Notes: generated from the letters alone by a model not told the origin. Counted from the stretch's first letter, positions 53,288-62,755 are shown. The stretch: 64,000 nt of DNA from Campylobacter concisus (GCF_002092855.1 NZ_LVLC01000030.1:124001-188000); one strand, 5' to 3'. Numbers and translations: made by a program.

Positions 53288-53304
53288 AAAAGGGCAGAAA
53301 AGGG
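53288..53304 (-). promoter_or_regulatory. Candidate MccR-binding direct repeats upstream of mccA
   Basis: AAAAGGG occurs at 53288-53294 and again at 53298-53304, ten bases apart (one helical turn), about 65-80 bases ahead of the mccA start. Tandem half-sites with this period are the usual target of OmpR/PhoB-type regulators such as MccR. The repeats are seen; the binding is inferred. Confidence 0.4.
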
Positions 53305-53318
53305 GGAATTTTAATAAA

Positions 53319-54746
53319 TTATAAATTTTCGAAACTAATTGTAAATGTAATACTATTTTCATCTACATTTCTAGCAAAGATTAGGGCGTTATTTTTGCTA
53401 GCGATTAGCCGGCTCATATATAGACCAAGCCCACTGCCAGACTCTTTTGTGCTAAAGTGTGGCTCAAAGATAACCTTTAAAAATGAATTTTTTATCGCTC
53501 CTGCATTATTTTGCACGCATAAATTTTTACGATTATCTTTTATGAAAGTATAAATTTTTATTACTCTTGGCTTTACATAGCTTTGTTTAAATGCATCTTT
53601 TGCGTTATTTATAATATTTATTAAAATTTGGATTATTTCATTAAAATTTGCAAAAATCGTAAAATTTTCTCTTATATCGATCTCTATTTCAATTTGATAT
53701 TTCTTAAGTGAGGCGTTTAGAATTTTTATAGTCTGATTTACCACTTCCTCTACGCTAAACTCCCTTTTTAAAGTATTTGGCTTAAAAAAGTTTTTAAAAT
53801 CATCAACCGTTTCAGACATGAAATTTATCTGTTTGCTAGTCTCTTCTATAAACTCATAAATTTTTGCTTCATCAAGTTTTTTTCGCTCCTGATAGAGTTC
53901 TAAATTTATTAAAGCTGAGCTGATTTGAGCTAAAGGTTGCTTCCACTGATGTGAGATATTGCCTATCATCTCGCCCATTGAGGCTAGGCGGCTTTGATGT
54001 ATCATTAGCTGCTCAGTCTGTCTTTTACTCTCTTCGCCACGCCTATGCATCTTATAAACAAGTAGCAAAAATATCCCAAATACAAAGGCTATCGCGCTCA
54101 TTATGATGACAACCTCTTTTAAATGGTAAGAAAAAATGGCACGTAGTGGGATTTTAAAAGATAGCATTGCCATCATCTCACTTGCTTCAGAAATTTTTCC
54201 ATTTGAAATTTCATAACGATCCAACATCTGTTTTGGAGCACTTTCGCTATTATGACAGGCTAGGCAAGATGTATTTTGACTTTTTATAGGAAGCCCTACA
54301 AAAAATTGTGAGCCATTTTCATCTTTTATAATCTTTGAAAACTCACTAAATTTATTCTCTTTAAAGCCTCTTAACACCTGCGCTTCAAATTCATTTGGTT
54401 TATGAGCTTTATTTAAAGGTGCCATGGCGACTAGTTTGTAGTCAAAGTCAAGATTGTATTTTTTCTTTTGGATATTATAAATTTCACGGCTTATATATGA
54501 AGATGAAAGTAATCTCTCGTCAAAAAAATCCTCTTTTATAATGCCATCATGTTTTAGCTGCTCTATTAGCGGACGCTGAACGCCTGCAATGTACTCTCTT
54601 ACAGAATTTATGCTCTCAAGCACATAATACGCCTCTTTTTTGGCATCTTTCATTGCAAGATTATTATAAAAATTTAAAACAAGTGCGGATATTAAGAGAT
54701 AAACAAAGATAAAAACACTTACGATTAGCTGAAATTTATATTTCAC
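53319..54746 (-). CDS. mccS: Sensor histidine kinase with a periplasmic c-type haem domain
   Basis: The 475-residue kinase has helices at about 7-28 and 211-231. The periplasmic domain between them resembles the DUF3365 (Tll0287-like) family and has a haem-c attachment motif CLACH at 161-165. The cytoplasmic part has the phosphoacceptor His266 (NISHQWKQPL), an N box (NIINNAKDAF, about 380-389) and a GSGLGL G box near the C-terminus. It overlaps the response regulator gene by 11 bases and lies directly upstream of mccA. Binding of sulfite or redox change at the haem is the likely stimulus, which is inference. Confidence 0.9.
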   Translation of the reverse strand: MKYKFQLIVSVFIFVYLLISALVLNFYNNLAMKDAKKEAYYVLESINSVREYIAGVQRPLIEQLKHDGIIKEDFFDERLLSSSYISREIYNIQKKKYNLDFDYKLVAMAPLNKAHKPNEFEAQVLRGFKENKFSEFSKIIKDENGSQFFVGLPIKSQNTSCLACHNSESAPKQMLDRYEISNGKISEASEMMAMLSFKIPLRAIFSYHLKEVVIIMSAIAFVFGIFLLLVYKMHRRGEESKRQTEQLMIHQSRLASMGEMIGNISHQWKQPLAQISSALINLELYQERKKLDEAKIYEFIEETSKQINFMSETVDDFKNFFKPNTLKREFSVEEVVNQTIKILNASLKKYQIEIEIDIRENFTIFANFNEIIQILINIINNAKDAFKQSYVKPRVIKIYTFIKDNRKNLCVQNNAGAIKNSFLKVIFEPHFSTKESGSGLGLYMSRLIASKNNALIFARNVDENSITFTISFENL

Positions 54747-55425
54747 AAAGATAACCTACACCATATAAATTTTTAATCACATCTTTGCCAAGCTTCCTTC
54801 TAAGCTCTTTTACAATCGTCTTTATCGCCTCTTTGCTTGGCTGCTCATACTCCCAAATATAATCAAAAATTTGTTCATAAGTTATAGTTTGATTTTTGTT
54901 GTTTAAAAAATACTCTAAAAGCCTACTTTCACTCTTGCTTAGATGAGAAATTTCACCATTTATATAAAGTACTTTTTTACCAAAATCGTATTCTACTTCA
55001 TCATTTAGCCTAAGAGTCGGCTTACGTCCAACAAGCTCTAAAGCAACGTCTTCTAGGGCCTTTATAAATGATTTTTTATCATATGGCTTTGCAAGATATC
55101 TTGTGATCTTTAGCTCAACCGCTCTCCACAAATACTCTTGCTCGACGTGGCTTGATAAGATCACGATAGGAATTTTTTGATTTATGGTTCTTACTTTTTT
55201 AGCGATCTCTAGGCCATCGATATTTGGCACACTTATATCAAGCACCAAAACATCATAAGCATCGCTCATCGCTAGCTCAAGTGCATCATAGCCATCTGTT
55301 ACGCCATTTACCTCGGCAAAAAATAGCTCCAAAGAAGCACAAATATTTTTTAAAATCGCCTCTTCATCTTCAAGACAAAGGACCTTTTTGTTTGATAAAA
55401 CGTCTAAAATATCATATTCTTGCAT
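54736..55425 (-). CDS. mccR: OmpR-family response regulator
   Basis: The 229-residue protein has a receiver domain with Asp63 (VLVLDISVPN) as phosphorylation site, the switch residues in ILSSH and the Lys in YLAKPYDKKSF, then a winged-helix DNA-binding domain (about 135-229, SKSESRLLEYFL ... TIVKELRRKLGKD ... GVGYLCEI). It is encoded with the haem-containing kinase and probably turns on the mcc operon. No other target is evident in this window. Confidence 0.93.
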   Translation of the reverse strand: MQEYDILDVLSNKKVLCLEDEEAILKNICASLELFFAEVNGVTDGYDALELAMSDAYDVLVLDISVPNIDGLEIAKKVRTINQKIPIVILSSHVEQEYLWRAVELKITRYLAKPYDKKSFIKALEDVALELVGRKPTLRLNDEVEYDFGKKVLYINGEISHLSKSESRLLEYFLNNKNQTITYEQIFDYIWEYEQPSKEAIKTIVKELRRKLGKDVIKNLYGVGYLCEI

Positions 55426-55671
55426 AGCTTCATCTCGCTTTTTGAGCAGATATTATCACTTGGTAGCTTAAAAAATAAGATTATCTAAAAAATAATTCAT
55501 ACCAATATAAAAGACAGATTACTTTTAAAAATTAAACTATAAATTTTTGTTGAAGTGGTGTAAAATCTTTATTAAAAATTTTCTATGAGTACTATTTTTG
55601 GATCTTTCTAAAAATTTTAGCTATCGATCAATTTTAAAAAAGAAAGATAGCTATATTTATAGTATTAAATT

Positions 55672-56280
55672 TTAATTGCCTCTGCTTCCAGGTTTGATCG
55701 CTTTGCTTCCATTTTTACAAAGTGGGCAATGCTCAGGCTCATAAATTTCAAACTCAAAATTTCCTAAAGCAAAAAATGGCTTATCGCTTGGCAGTTTAGC
55801 ATTTGGCTTAGCCTCATTGTCTAAATTTGCGACCTTACAAAAGCCGCGATTTGCAAGCGCTGCAAAGCCAACTACCTCGCCGCCAAGGCTCTCTATTACG
55901 TGTGCTGCTTCAAGTGCCGAGCCGCCAGTCGTGATGATGTCTTCACAAACGATAAATTTCTCACCTTTTTTCACCTCAAAACCACGTCTAAGACTCATTA
56001 TCTTTTCAACTCGCTCTGTAAAGATAAAACGCTTCTTTGCCGCACGAGCTAGCTCATAGCCAGCTAAAATTCCTCCAAGTGCAGGCGAGCAAACGCTATC
56101 AAATTTAATGCCAAATTTCTCTATCACACAGGCGAGCTCATCAGCTAGCTTTCCAGCCAAAGCTGGGTCTTCAAGTACCTTTGCACTTTGGAGATAAAAC
56201 TGCGAGTGATTGCCACTGCTTAGTAAAAAATGTCCCTCTAAATATGCCCCAGCCTCTTTATAAATTTTCTCTAAATCCAT
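55672..56280 (-). CDS. pyrE: Orotate phosphoribosyltransferase
   Basis: PyrE attaches orotate to PRPP in pyrimidine synthesis. The 202-residue protein has the PRPP-binding loop [22 protein letters not shown] (about 106-127) and [18 protein letters not shown] near the N-terminus. A cysteine-containing tail (HCPLCKNG) follows the catalytic domain and is common in this genus. It is a single gene, followed on its 3' side by about 245 bases that contain an imperfect long-loop hairpin near 55618-55653. Confidence 0.95.
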   Translation of the reverse strand: MDLEKIYKEAGAYLEGHFLLSSGNHSQFYLQSAKVLEDPALAGKLADELACVIEKFGIKFDSVCSPALGGILAGYELARAAKKRFIFTERVEKIMSLRRGFEVKKGEKFIVCEDIITTGGSALEAAHVIESLGGEVVGFAALANRGFCKVANLDNEAKPNAKLPSDKPFFALGNFEFEIYEPEHCPLCKNGSKAIKPGSRGN

Positions 56281-56399
56281 CGTTTTTTCCTTTTAAAATT
56301 TACTCAAAATCTTAACACAAGCCCACTTAAGCCACTCTTTTTAAAATTTAATAAGCCACACATTTGTATAATCTCTCAACACTCACAAAAAGGACGCTC

Positions 56400-57767
56400 A
56401 TGCTTATATTTAACCCAGTTGTTTTTAGCATTTTAGTGATGACGATACTTTGTCTATTGCGTTTTAACATCTTGCTTTCTATCCTTATCTCTGCTCTTGT
56501 TGCGGGAGTAATGTATAAGCATGGATTTAGTGGATTTGAAAGTGGCATTGCAGGTGGAATAGATAGCCTCTTTACAGCCCTAAAAGAGACTACACAAAGC
56601 CTTATAAGCGGTATGCAAGGCAATCTTGAAACATCGCTTAGTTATATTTTACTTGGTGCTTTAGCAGCCGCCATCGCAAATACAAATTTAACTGCTATCT
56701 TGATAAATGCTTTGAGTAAATTCCTTAGTTCAAATAAAGTGATTTTTATACTAACTATTGCATTTATAGCGTGCTTATCTCAAAATTTAATCCCAGTTCA
56801 CATAGCTTTTATACCTATTTTGATTCCACCACTTCTTGCTATTATGAATAAAATGGGAATAGATAGACGTGCCGTGGCTTGTGCTTTGACATTTGGTCTT
56901 CAAGCACCTTATGTAAGCCTTAGCGTTGGCTTTGGTCTGCTTTTTCACAATATCCTAAAAAAAGAGCTAGCAAATAACGGCATAACCACATCTATTTCTG
57001 ATATATCTTCTGTTATGTGGATAGGTGGCGCTTCTATGCTTATTGGACTTATCCTTGCCATACTTTTTTACGGTAAAAAAAGAGTTTATAAAACTTCAAA
57101 ATTTGAAAAAGAAGAGCTTGATGAGATCGAGCGCGCAAAAAGCCTTGAGATGACTAAAAAAGAGTGGGCGGTTTTAGCTGGTGCAGTTGTGGCTTTTGGT
57201 GTGCAAATTTATACTGAGCTGCTACCTCTTGGCGCACTACTTGGACTTTTGGTTATGGTCGTTTTTGGCGGCATCGAATACAAAAAAGTAGATAAAATCA
57301 TGGATAACGGCCTTGCTATGATGGGATTTATCGCTTTTATCATGCTAGTTGCTGCAGGTTATGGCACTATCTTAAGAGAGAGTGGCGGCATAGACGAGCT
57401 TGTAAAATACGCTAGCTTGGTATCTGGCGGCAAGATAGGCGGAGCATTTTTGATGCTTCTTATTGGTCTTCTCGTTACGATGGGTATAGGCACTAGCTTT
57501 GGTACGATACCTATCTTAGCTTCTATCTATGTTCCACTATGCGTTAGCCTTGGTTTTGGCATACCAGCCATCATCTTGTTAGTTGGTATCGCTGCAGCTC
57601 TAGGAGATGCTGGAAGCCCAGCAAGCGATAGCACACTTGGGCCGACAAGCGGTCTAAATGCTGATGGTGAGCACAACCACATATATGATACTTGTGTGCC
57701 TACATTTGTATTTTTCAATATCCCACTCATCATCGGTGGCATAGTTGGAGCTATGATACTTGGATAA
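56400..57767 (+). CDS. Na+/H+ antiporter family protein (NhaC-like)
   Basis: The 455-residue integral membrane protein has about eleven helices and belongs to the NhaC / Na_H_antiporter family in the IT superfamily. Typical segments are QNLIPVHIAFIPILIPPLL (about 142-160), LGDAGSPASDSTLGPTSGLNADGEHNHI near 400-427, and duplicated halves. I start at the ATG at 56400 after AAAAAGGA; the open frame starts at 56364 but that lacks a ribosome binding site. Transported ion is inferred; related members carry amino acids or dicarboxylates. A terminator follows. Confidence 0.85.
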   Translation: MLIFNPVVFSILVMTILCLLRFNILLSILISALVAGVMYKHGFSGFESGIAGGIDSLFTALKETTQSLISGMQGNLETSLSYILLGALAAAIANTNLTAILINALSKFLSSNKVIFILTIAFIACLSQNLIPVHIAFIPILIPPLLAIMNKMGIDRRAVACALTFGLQAPYVSLSVGFGLLFHNILKKELANNGITTSISDISSVMWIGGASMLIGLILAILFYGKKRVYKTSKFEKEELDEIERAKSLEMTKKEWAVLAGAVVAFGVQIYTELLPLGALLGLLVMVVFGGIEYKKVDKIMDNGLAMMGFIAFIMLVAAGYGTILRESGGIDELVKYASLVSGGKIGGAFLMLLIGLLVTMGIGTSFGTIPILASIYVPLCVSLGFGIPAIILLVGIAAALGDAGSPASDSTLGPTSGLNADGEHNHIYDTCVPTFVFFNIPLIIGGIVGAMILG

Positions 57768-57793
57768 AATTTGGCGTTAATTACGCCAAATTT
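57767..57793 (+). terminator. Terminator after the antiporter gene
   Basis: AAATTTGGCG and CGCCAAATTT form a perfect 10-bp stem with a 7-base loop, overlapping the stop codon by one base and followed by CTTTTTATTTCTTCTACTTTTT. It separates the antiporter from the sigma-54 promoter of flgE. Confidence 0.85.
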
Positions 57794-57829
57794 CTTTTTA
57801 TTTCTTCTACTTTTTATCAATATAAATTT

Positions 57830-57846
57830 TGGAACATCTTTTGCTT
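57830..57846 (+). promoter_or_regulatory. Sigma-54 (RpoN) promoter of flgE
   Basis: TGGAACATCTTTTGCTT matches the -24/-12 consensus: GG and GC are separated by exactly ten bases. It lies 42 bases ahead of the flgE start. Campylobacter hook genes are RpoN-dependent, so the match fits the gene it serves. Confidence 0.85.
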
Positions 57847-57887
57847 TTGAAAAATATAAAAATTTAAAATGCAAAAAGGATAAGTCA

Positions 57888-60332
57888 ATGATGAGATCAC
57901 TTTGGTCTGGTGTTTCAGGCCTGCAAGCCCACCAGATAGCCATGGACGTAGAAGGCAATAATATCGCAAATGTCAATACTTATGGTTATAAATACAACCG
58001 TGCAAATTTTGCTGATATACTAAGCCAAACTCCAAGAGTCGCTACTGCTCCACAAGGTCAGCTAGGCGGTCAAAACGCTATGCAAATAGGTCTAGGAACG
58101 ACTATAAACTCAACTACGAGAATTTTCTCACAAGGCACACTGACATCTACTGATAAGCAAACAGACCTTGCACTTCAAGGAAATGGTTTCTTCGTCGTAT
58201 CTCCAGATGGTGGAACTACAAGATACTATACAAGAAATGGTGACTTTGTCCGTGATAAAGCTGGAAATTTTGTAAACAATAGTGGCTATGTCGTTCAAGG
58301 TTGGACAAGAGATGAAGAGACTGGCACTATCGACTCAACTGGACCGATAAAAAATATTGTGATCAAAGAAGGTCTTACTACTCCAGCAAGAGCAACAACA
58401 GAAGTAAAGATAAAAGGCAACCTTGACTCAGGCAACACCATAGGACAAAGAAGTACGCCTATTTATTCACTAGACTCTGTTGCTGGTGGACGTGACTATA
58501 ACAATGACGGAATTTTAAATGCAAACGAAGTCCATAACGAGAATGATGTAAATAATGATCAGTTTTATACAAACTCGAAAAAAGAGCAAAATTTAACAGA
58601 GCGTGGCGTCGATCTTGGTGTTACATTTGATGAGCTTGGAAATGGTCTTGCGTTAAGAGATGGACAAGGTATTTGGGTGAGCTATGCAAATGCTAAAACC
58701 GAAAAATTTACAGTAGGAAGTGGATTGCCACAAAGTATCGGACAGATAAACCCAGCAGCAACACTTGATATCACAATCAATGGCACAAACATCAAATCTC
58801 AAGCTAACACAATAACAAGTATCAGTGATGTTGCAGCTGCGATCAATGCTCAATACAATAAAACTGGCGTTAGAGCTGAAATTTCAGAAGGTAATAAACT
58901 AACACTTATAAATAGAAATAACTCAGGCACTACTGAAGAGACAAAAAATATCCATCTAAAAGTAAATGGCGGAAATACTGTTACTGGTTTAGCTGATAAA
59001 GATATCATCACAGCTTATCAATATGTCTATACAAGCTCACAAACAACAGCTGTTCATCCAAATAACGATAAAATCGCAAGACAAGTAACAACAACAGAAG
59101 ATCTTCGCGCTGCTATGCAAGAAGATGCTAGAAACCACGTTGACTACAACGGTGACGGCCAAATAAGAGCAAACTCAGATGCACTAGATGCTGCAAAACT
59201 AGCAACCGCAGCACATAGAATAGCACCTGGAACTGGTGGAGCAGCCATAACTAACACTGCATATCAAACAGCTTATAATACAGCATATACCGCTGCAGCT
59301 GGTACTCCAGATCAAAAGCATGCAGCTGGTATCGCGGCACTTCAAGCACTTGCAGGTGATGATACAAATGATGGTGTAAAGATTACTGTAAATAAACTAG
59401 GTCAATTTCAACTAGAAAATCCATCAAATGAAGTAGCAGATCATGCACTTTACATGACAACAACTGGCCTTACAAAGCCAGCTCAAGGTACAAATAATTC
59501 AGCTGTAAATGAAAATGTTAGACTTACAACTATTATGAAAGCACTTGATGGCGCACTAAGCCCAGGCCAAGCTCTAAGAGCAAGTGGAAAGATGATGATG
59601 TCAAGCCACGGCTCAACGGCAGAAATTTTTGACTCACTTGGCTCAAAACACACAGTTAGTATCAAATGGACGAAAACGGGCACTACAACAGATGGTGGAA
59701 CTGAGTGGAGCATGGTTATACAAGTGCCAGAGCCAGCTAAGATAAACTACACAGGCGAGGGCCCAGATAACGTTATAACTGGTACAGCTAGATTTAACGC
59801 AAATGGCTCACTTGCAAGTTTCCATCCAGCAACGATAACATTTTCAGCTAACAACGGCTCACAAAGTGGCCAAAACATTAGTTTAAATTTTGGTCTTGGA
59901 ACTGACTTTAACGGCTTAACAAGCTTTGATAAAGACTCATCAACTGAGTCAATCTCGCAAGATGGCTACACAGGTGGCACATTAAACGGCATAAAAATAG
60001 ATGAGACTGGAACGATAATAGGCTCATTTTCAAATGGCCAAAGCTTTGGCCTAGCTAAAGTAGCACTTGCTACCTTTACAAATAACGAAGGTCTTCAAAG
60101 CGAGGGCGGAAATGTCTTTTCACAAACCGCAAACTCAGGCGAAGCAGTTATCGGTGCAGCTGGTACAGGCGATAAAGGAACGATCGCAGCTTCAAAACTT
60201 GAAGCTAGTAACGTCGATCTAAGCCGTGCGCTAACAGATCTTATCGTTATTCAAAGAGGTTTCCAAGCAAACTCAAAAACGATCACAACAAGTGATGAGA
60301 TGTTAAATACACTTCTTCAATTAAAACAATAA
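57888..60332 (+). CDS. flgE: Flagellar hook protein FlgE
   Basis: FlgE polymerises into the hook that joins motor and filament. The 814-residue product has the conserved N-terminal rod-like D0 region (RSLWSGVSGLQAHQIAMDVEGNNIANVNTYGYK) and C-terminal region (SNVDLSRALTDLIVIQRGFQANSKTI). The variable middle, about 160-700, is long and Thr/Asn-rich. It contains EF-hand-like loops: DYNNDGILNANE (about 203-214) and DYNGDGQI (about 419-426). I start at the ATG at 57888 after AAAAAGGA; the frame upstream to 57771 lies in the terminator and promoter. It is a single RpoN-driven gene. Confidence 0.95.
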   Translation: MMRSLWSGVSGLQAHQIAMDVEGNNIANVNTYGYKYNRANFADILSQTPRVATAPQGQLGGQNAMQIGLGTTINSTTRIFSQGTLTSTDKQTDLALQGNGFFVVSPDGGTTRYYTRNGDFVRDKAGNFVNNSGYVVQGWTRDEETGTIDSTGPIKNIVIKEGLTTPARATTEVKIKGNLDSGNTIGQRSTPIYSLDSVAGGRDYNNDGILNANEVHNENDVNNDQFYTNSKKEQNLTERGVDLGVTFDELGNGLALRDGQGIWVSYANAKTEKFTVGSGLPQSIGQINPAATLDITINGTNIKSQANTITSISDVAAAINAQYNKTGVRAEISEGNKLTLINRNNSGTTEETKNIHLKVNGGNTVTGLADKDIITAYQYVYTSSQTTAVHPNNDKIARQVTTTEDLRAAMQEDARNHVDYNGDGQIRANSDALDAAKLATAAHRIAPGTGGAAITNTAYQTAYNTAYTAAAGTPDQKHAAGIAALQALAGDDTNDGVKITVNKLGQFQLENPSNEVADHALYMTTTGLTKPAQGTNNSAVNENVRLTTIMKALDGALSPGQALRASGKMMMSSHGSTAEIFDSLGSKHTVSIKWTKTGTTTDGGTEWSMVIQVPEPAKINYTGEGPDNVITGTARFNANGSLASFHPATITFSANNGSQSGQNISLNFGLGTDFNGLTSFDKDSSTESISQDGYTGGTLNGIKIDETGTIIGSFSNGQSFGLAKVALATFTNNEGLQSEGGNVFSQTANSGEAVIGAAGTGDKGTIAASKLEASNVDLSRALTDLIVIQRGFQANSKTITTSDEMLNTLLQLKQ

Positions 60333-60349
60333 TAACTAAGACTTTTACA

Positions 60350-60372
60350 AAAGGGAGCGTTTGTCTCCCTTT
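60350..60372 (+). terminator. Terminator after flgE
   Basis: AAAGGGAG and CTCCCTTT pair in an 8-bp stem with a 7-base loop, about 17 bases past the flgE stop. The run after it is AAAATTTATGC, so the T tract is poor, but the stem is compact and well placed. Confidence 0.6.
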
Positions 60373-60417
60373 AAAATTTATGCTTTAAATTTACAAATAA
60401 AATCAGCCTTCTTTTTG

Positions 60418-60423
60418 TAAAAT
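60418..60423 (+). promoter_or_regulatory. -10 box of the thyX promoter
   Basis: TTTTTGTAAAATG contains TAAAAT about 28 bases ahead of the thyX ATG, with T-rich tracts upstream as in other sigma-70 promoters of this genus. Confidence 0.45.
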
Positions 60424-60450
60424 GTTAAAAAATTTTACAAAAGAGAAAAA

Positions 60451-61080
60451 ATGCAAGTAACACTACTAAATCACACTCCACTAAATATTTGCTCTCACGC
60501 TATCCGCACATGCTGGCAAAGCTTTGATAAAGGCGATAACGGCGGCGAAAAAGATGTTGAGCTAATAGATAGAGTAGGCAATAAATTTAAACACGCCTCC
60601 ACCTTAGAGCACCTATACTATAACTTCTACATCCAAGGTATCTCTCGTGCGCTGCTTCAAGAGCTAGCTCGTCACCGCTTAGCGAGCTTAAGCGTCAAAT
60701 CAACTCGCTACACACTAAAAGAGCTAAAAAAAGAGGAGAAATTTGAAGCAGGGCAGTTTGAGCGTGCGGCTAAATTTATCGTACTAACAAATGACGAACT
60801 AGTCGATAACGCAAGCATAAAAGCACTTGAAAATTTACGTGAAATTTTAGCTACAACGACAAAGAGTCTTGACATAGTTAAATACTGCTTGCCAGAGTGC
60901 TACAAAACTGAGCTTACATGGAGCATAAATGCTAGAAGCTTACAAAATTTCATCTCTTTAAGAAGCTCAAAATCAGCCCTTTGGGAGATAAGAAATTTAG
61001 CAAATGCCATCTACGATGCCTTGCCTGATAAGCATAAATTTATATTTGAGAAGTGTTTGCCAGATGATGAGTCAAACTAA
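60451..61080 (+). CDS. thyX: FAD-dependent thymidylate synthase
   Basis: ThyX makes dTMP from dUMP with methylenetetrahydrofolate and FADH2, replacing ThyA. The 209-residue protein carries the signature RHRX7S at residues 74-84 and the ARSLQNFISLRSS segment near 163-175. In C. jejuni thyX sits next to pyrG; here the two are 57 kb apart, so this locus has been rearranged. It appears to be a single gene with RBS-like AAAGAG seven bases before the start. Confidence 0.96.
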   Translation: MQVTLLNHTPLNICSHAIRTCWQSFDKGDNGGEKDVELIDRVGNKFKHASTLEHLYYNFYIQGISRALLQELARHRLASLSVKSTRYTLKELKKEEKFEAGQFERAAKFIVLTNDELVDNASIKALENLREILATTTKSLDIVKYCLPECYKTELTWSINARSLQNFISLRSSKSALWEIRNLANAIYDALPDKHKFIFEKCLPDDESN

Positions 61081-61131
61081 CATTTACGTTAGTATGATTT
61101 GTGATTTAGAAGTGATGAAATGTCAGTAAAT

Positions 61132-62238
61132 TTACTTTTGTAAAATGTAAAGTAGCTCGTCTACGTGGATGTTTCTAGCTTTTAAATTTCTGCTGCCGCG
61201 GTAGGCATTGTATTTTTGACGAAGCAGATGAACCTTGCCCATCTGCTTTAAATTTTTATCAAATTCATCTTGGTTGATAAAGCCCTCTGAGTTAAATGAA
61301 ATGAGTATAAATTTTGCTTTTAAATTTGCTATCAACTCGAAAAATGCCTCGCTTGCTGACGATTTTTTATTAAAAACTGATCTGTTCCAATCCTTTGCGA
61401 TACCAGAAATTTTTGAAATTTTACTTGGCTCTTCGTAGCTTGCGATGAGATTTAGCATGAAGTAGTTTGAGCCGTATGGGTGCTGGTTATATGGCGGATC
61501 AAGATAGACTAGATCAAGCCCATCAAGCTCTTTTGCGAGCAAATTTGCATCCTTTTGATAGACCTCAAAAGGCACTTTAAAATTTGAGAAAATTGGCTTA
61601 GTCAAATTTATATCAGAAGTGATTCTTGAGATGGCGTTTTGCCCCCTACCGCCAAACTGACCGATGCCCTCTTTATTTTTATGAAAACCTTTAAAAATTC
61701 CACTCGTATTTGCATGTACGCTTGCATTATAAAGTAGTGGGGCTATGAAAAATTTTCTCATCTCCTCTGGCATTAGCTCATCTATGAGCCTTCTTGTAGT
61801 GTCGATGAAGATAGCATTTTTTCTTGTGTAAAAGACCCGCTCGCCCTCGGTAATATTTTTATCATCTTGTGGGGCGTAAAGTTTTGTTATAAAGCCTTCA
61901 GAAAAACTATTTTTTATCTCTTTTTCAAGCTTTTTTTGCCAAAAATTTATCTCATTTTTTAGATCATTTGTGGCGTTTTGCAGATAGCATGAGTTTGTGA
62001 TAAAGCTATAAAGCTCCAAGTCGTTTGCGACTAAAAATTCGCTATTTTGCTTTAAAAACCTAGCCACCACGCCACTTCCGCTAAAGAGGTCGCAGCAGCT
62101 AAGCTTTTCTTTTTTAAGCTCGTCTTTTGCATATTTTACGCCTAGATCTATAAAGCCTAAAAGAGAGCGTTTATTACCAAGATAGGTTAAAATTTGCTCT
62201 TTTAGATAGGCTTGATTTTCTTGTTTAGCTGGCTTCAA
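61132..62238 (-). CDS. Adenine-specific DNA methyltransferase (D12/Dam class)
   Basis: The 368-residue protein has the SAM-binding motif DLFSGSGVVARF (about 46-57) and the catalytic LDPPYNQHPYG (about 246-256), with TYLGNKRSLL near the N-terminus: the order of the D12 N6-adenine methyltransferases. No restriction enzyme gene is next to it, so it may be an orphan or the methylase of a distant system. It begins with TTG one base after the luxS stop, implying coupled translation; there is no other plausible start before residue 150. The recognition site is not readable. Confidence 0.9.
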   Translation of the reverse strand: MKPAKQENQAYLKEQILTYLGNKRSLLGFIDLGVKYAKDELKKEKLSCCDLFSGSGVVARFLKQNSEFLVANDLELYSFITNSCYLQNATNDLKNEINFWQKKLEKEIKNSFSEGFITKLYAPQDDKNITEGERVFYTRKNAIFIDTTRRLIDELMPEEMRKFFIAPLLYNASVHANTSGIFKGFHKNKEGIGQFGGRGQNAISRITSDINLTKPIFSNFKVPFEVYQKDANLLAKELDGLDLVYLDPPYNQHPYGSNYFMLNLIASYEEPSKISKISGIAKDWNRSVFNKKSSASEAFFELIANLKAKFILISFNSEGFINQDEFDKNLKQMGKVHLLRQKYNAYRGSRNLKARNIHVDELLYILQK

Positions 62239-62239
62239 A

Positions 62240-62755
62240 TCAGTGCTTTTTTAGTCCCATAGCATCAACGTCAAGCTTGATCTCATCGTTATTTATGATG
62301 ACTAGACCTTGTGCTAAAATTTTGTTTGCTATGGCGTGTGCCTCATCAAGCGAGTGCATCTTGTAAGTGCCGCATTGAAATTTATTTAGCTCTGGGATTT
62401 TATCTTGGTCTTTGACTTCTAAAATATCTTTCATAGAGGCTAACCATGCCTTTTTTACGGCTTCTTCGTTAGGTGTGCCAATGACACTCATATAAAAACC
62501 AGTTCTACAGCCCATCGGTGAGATGTCAATGATCTCTACTCCATTGCCGTTTAGATGGTTTCTCATAAAGCCAGCAAACAAATGCTCTAATGTATGAGTA
62601 CCTTTTTCTGGCAAAATTTCTTCATTTGGCTTGCAAAATCTCAAGTCAAAAACACTTATATCATCACCCTTTGGCGTTTTCATACTTTTTGCTAGTCTTA
62701 CTCCTGGGGCTTGCATTTTTACGTGATCTACACAAAAACTATCAAGTAATGGCAT
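62240..62755 (-). CDS. luxS: S-ribosylhomocysteine lyase
   Basis: LuxS cleaves S-ribosylhomocysteine to homocysteine and the AI-2 precursor DPD. The 171-residue protein has the metal site HTLEH (His54, Glu57, His58), Cys84-region [13 protein letters not shown], and Cys near [19 protein letters not shown] precedes the ATG. It is co-transcribed with the adenine methyltransferase downstream, linking SAM use and recycling in one operon. Confidence 0.97.
   Translation of the reverse strand: MPLLDSFCVDHVKMQAPGVRLAKSMKTPKGDDISVFDLRFCKPNEEILPEKGTHTLEHLFAGFMRNHLNGNGVEIIDISPMGCRTGFYMSVIGTPNEEAVKKAWLASMKDILEVKDQDKIPELNKFQCGTYKMHSLDEAHAIANKILAQGLVIINNDEIKLDVDAMGLKKH

Noticed and set aside
57771-57887. 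N-terminal 39-codon extension of flgE giving a signal-peptide-like start
   Set aside because: It lies over the terminator of the antiporter gene and the sigma-54 promoter. Hook proteins have no signal peptide, and the ATG at 57888 has a good ribosome binding site.
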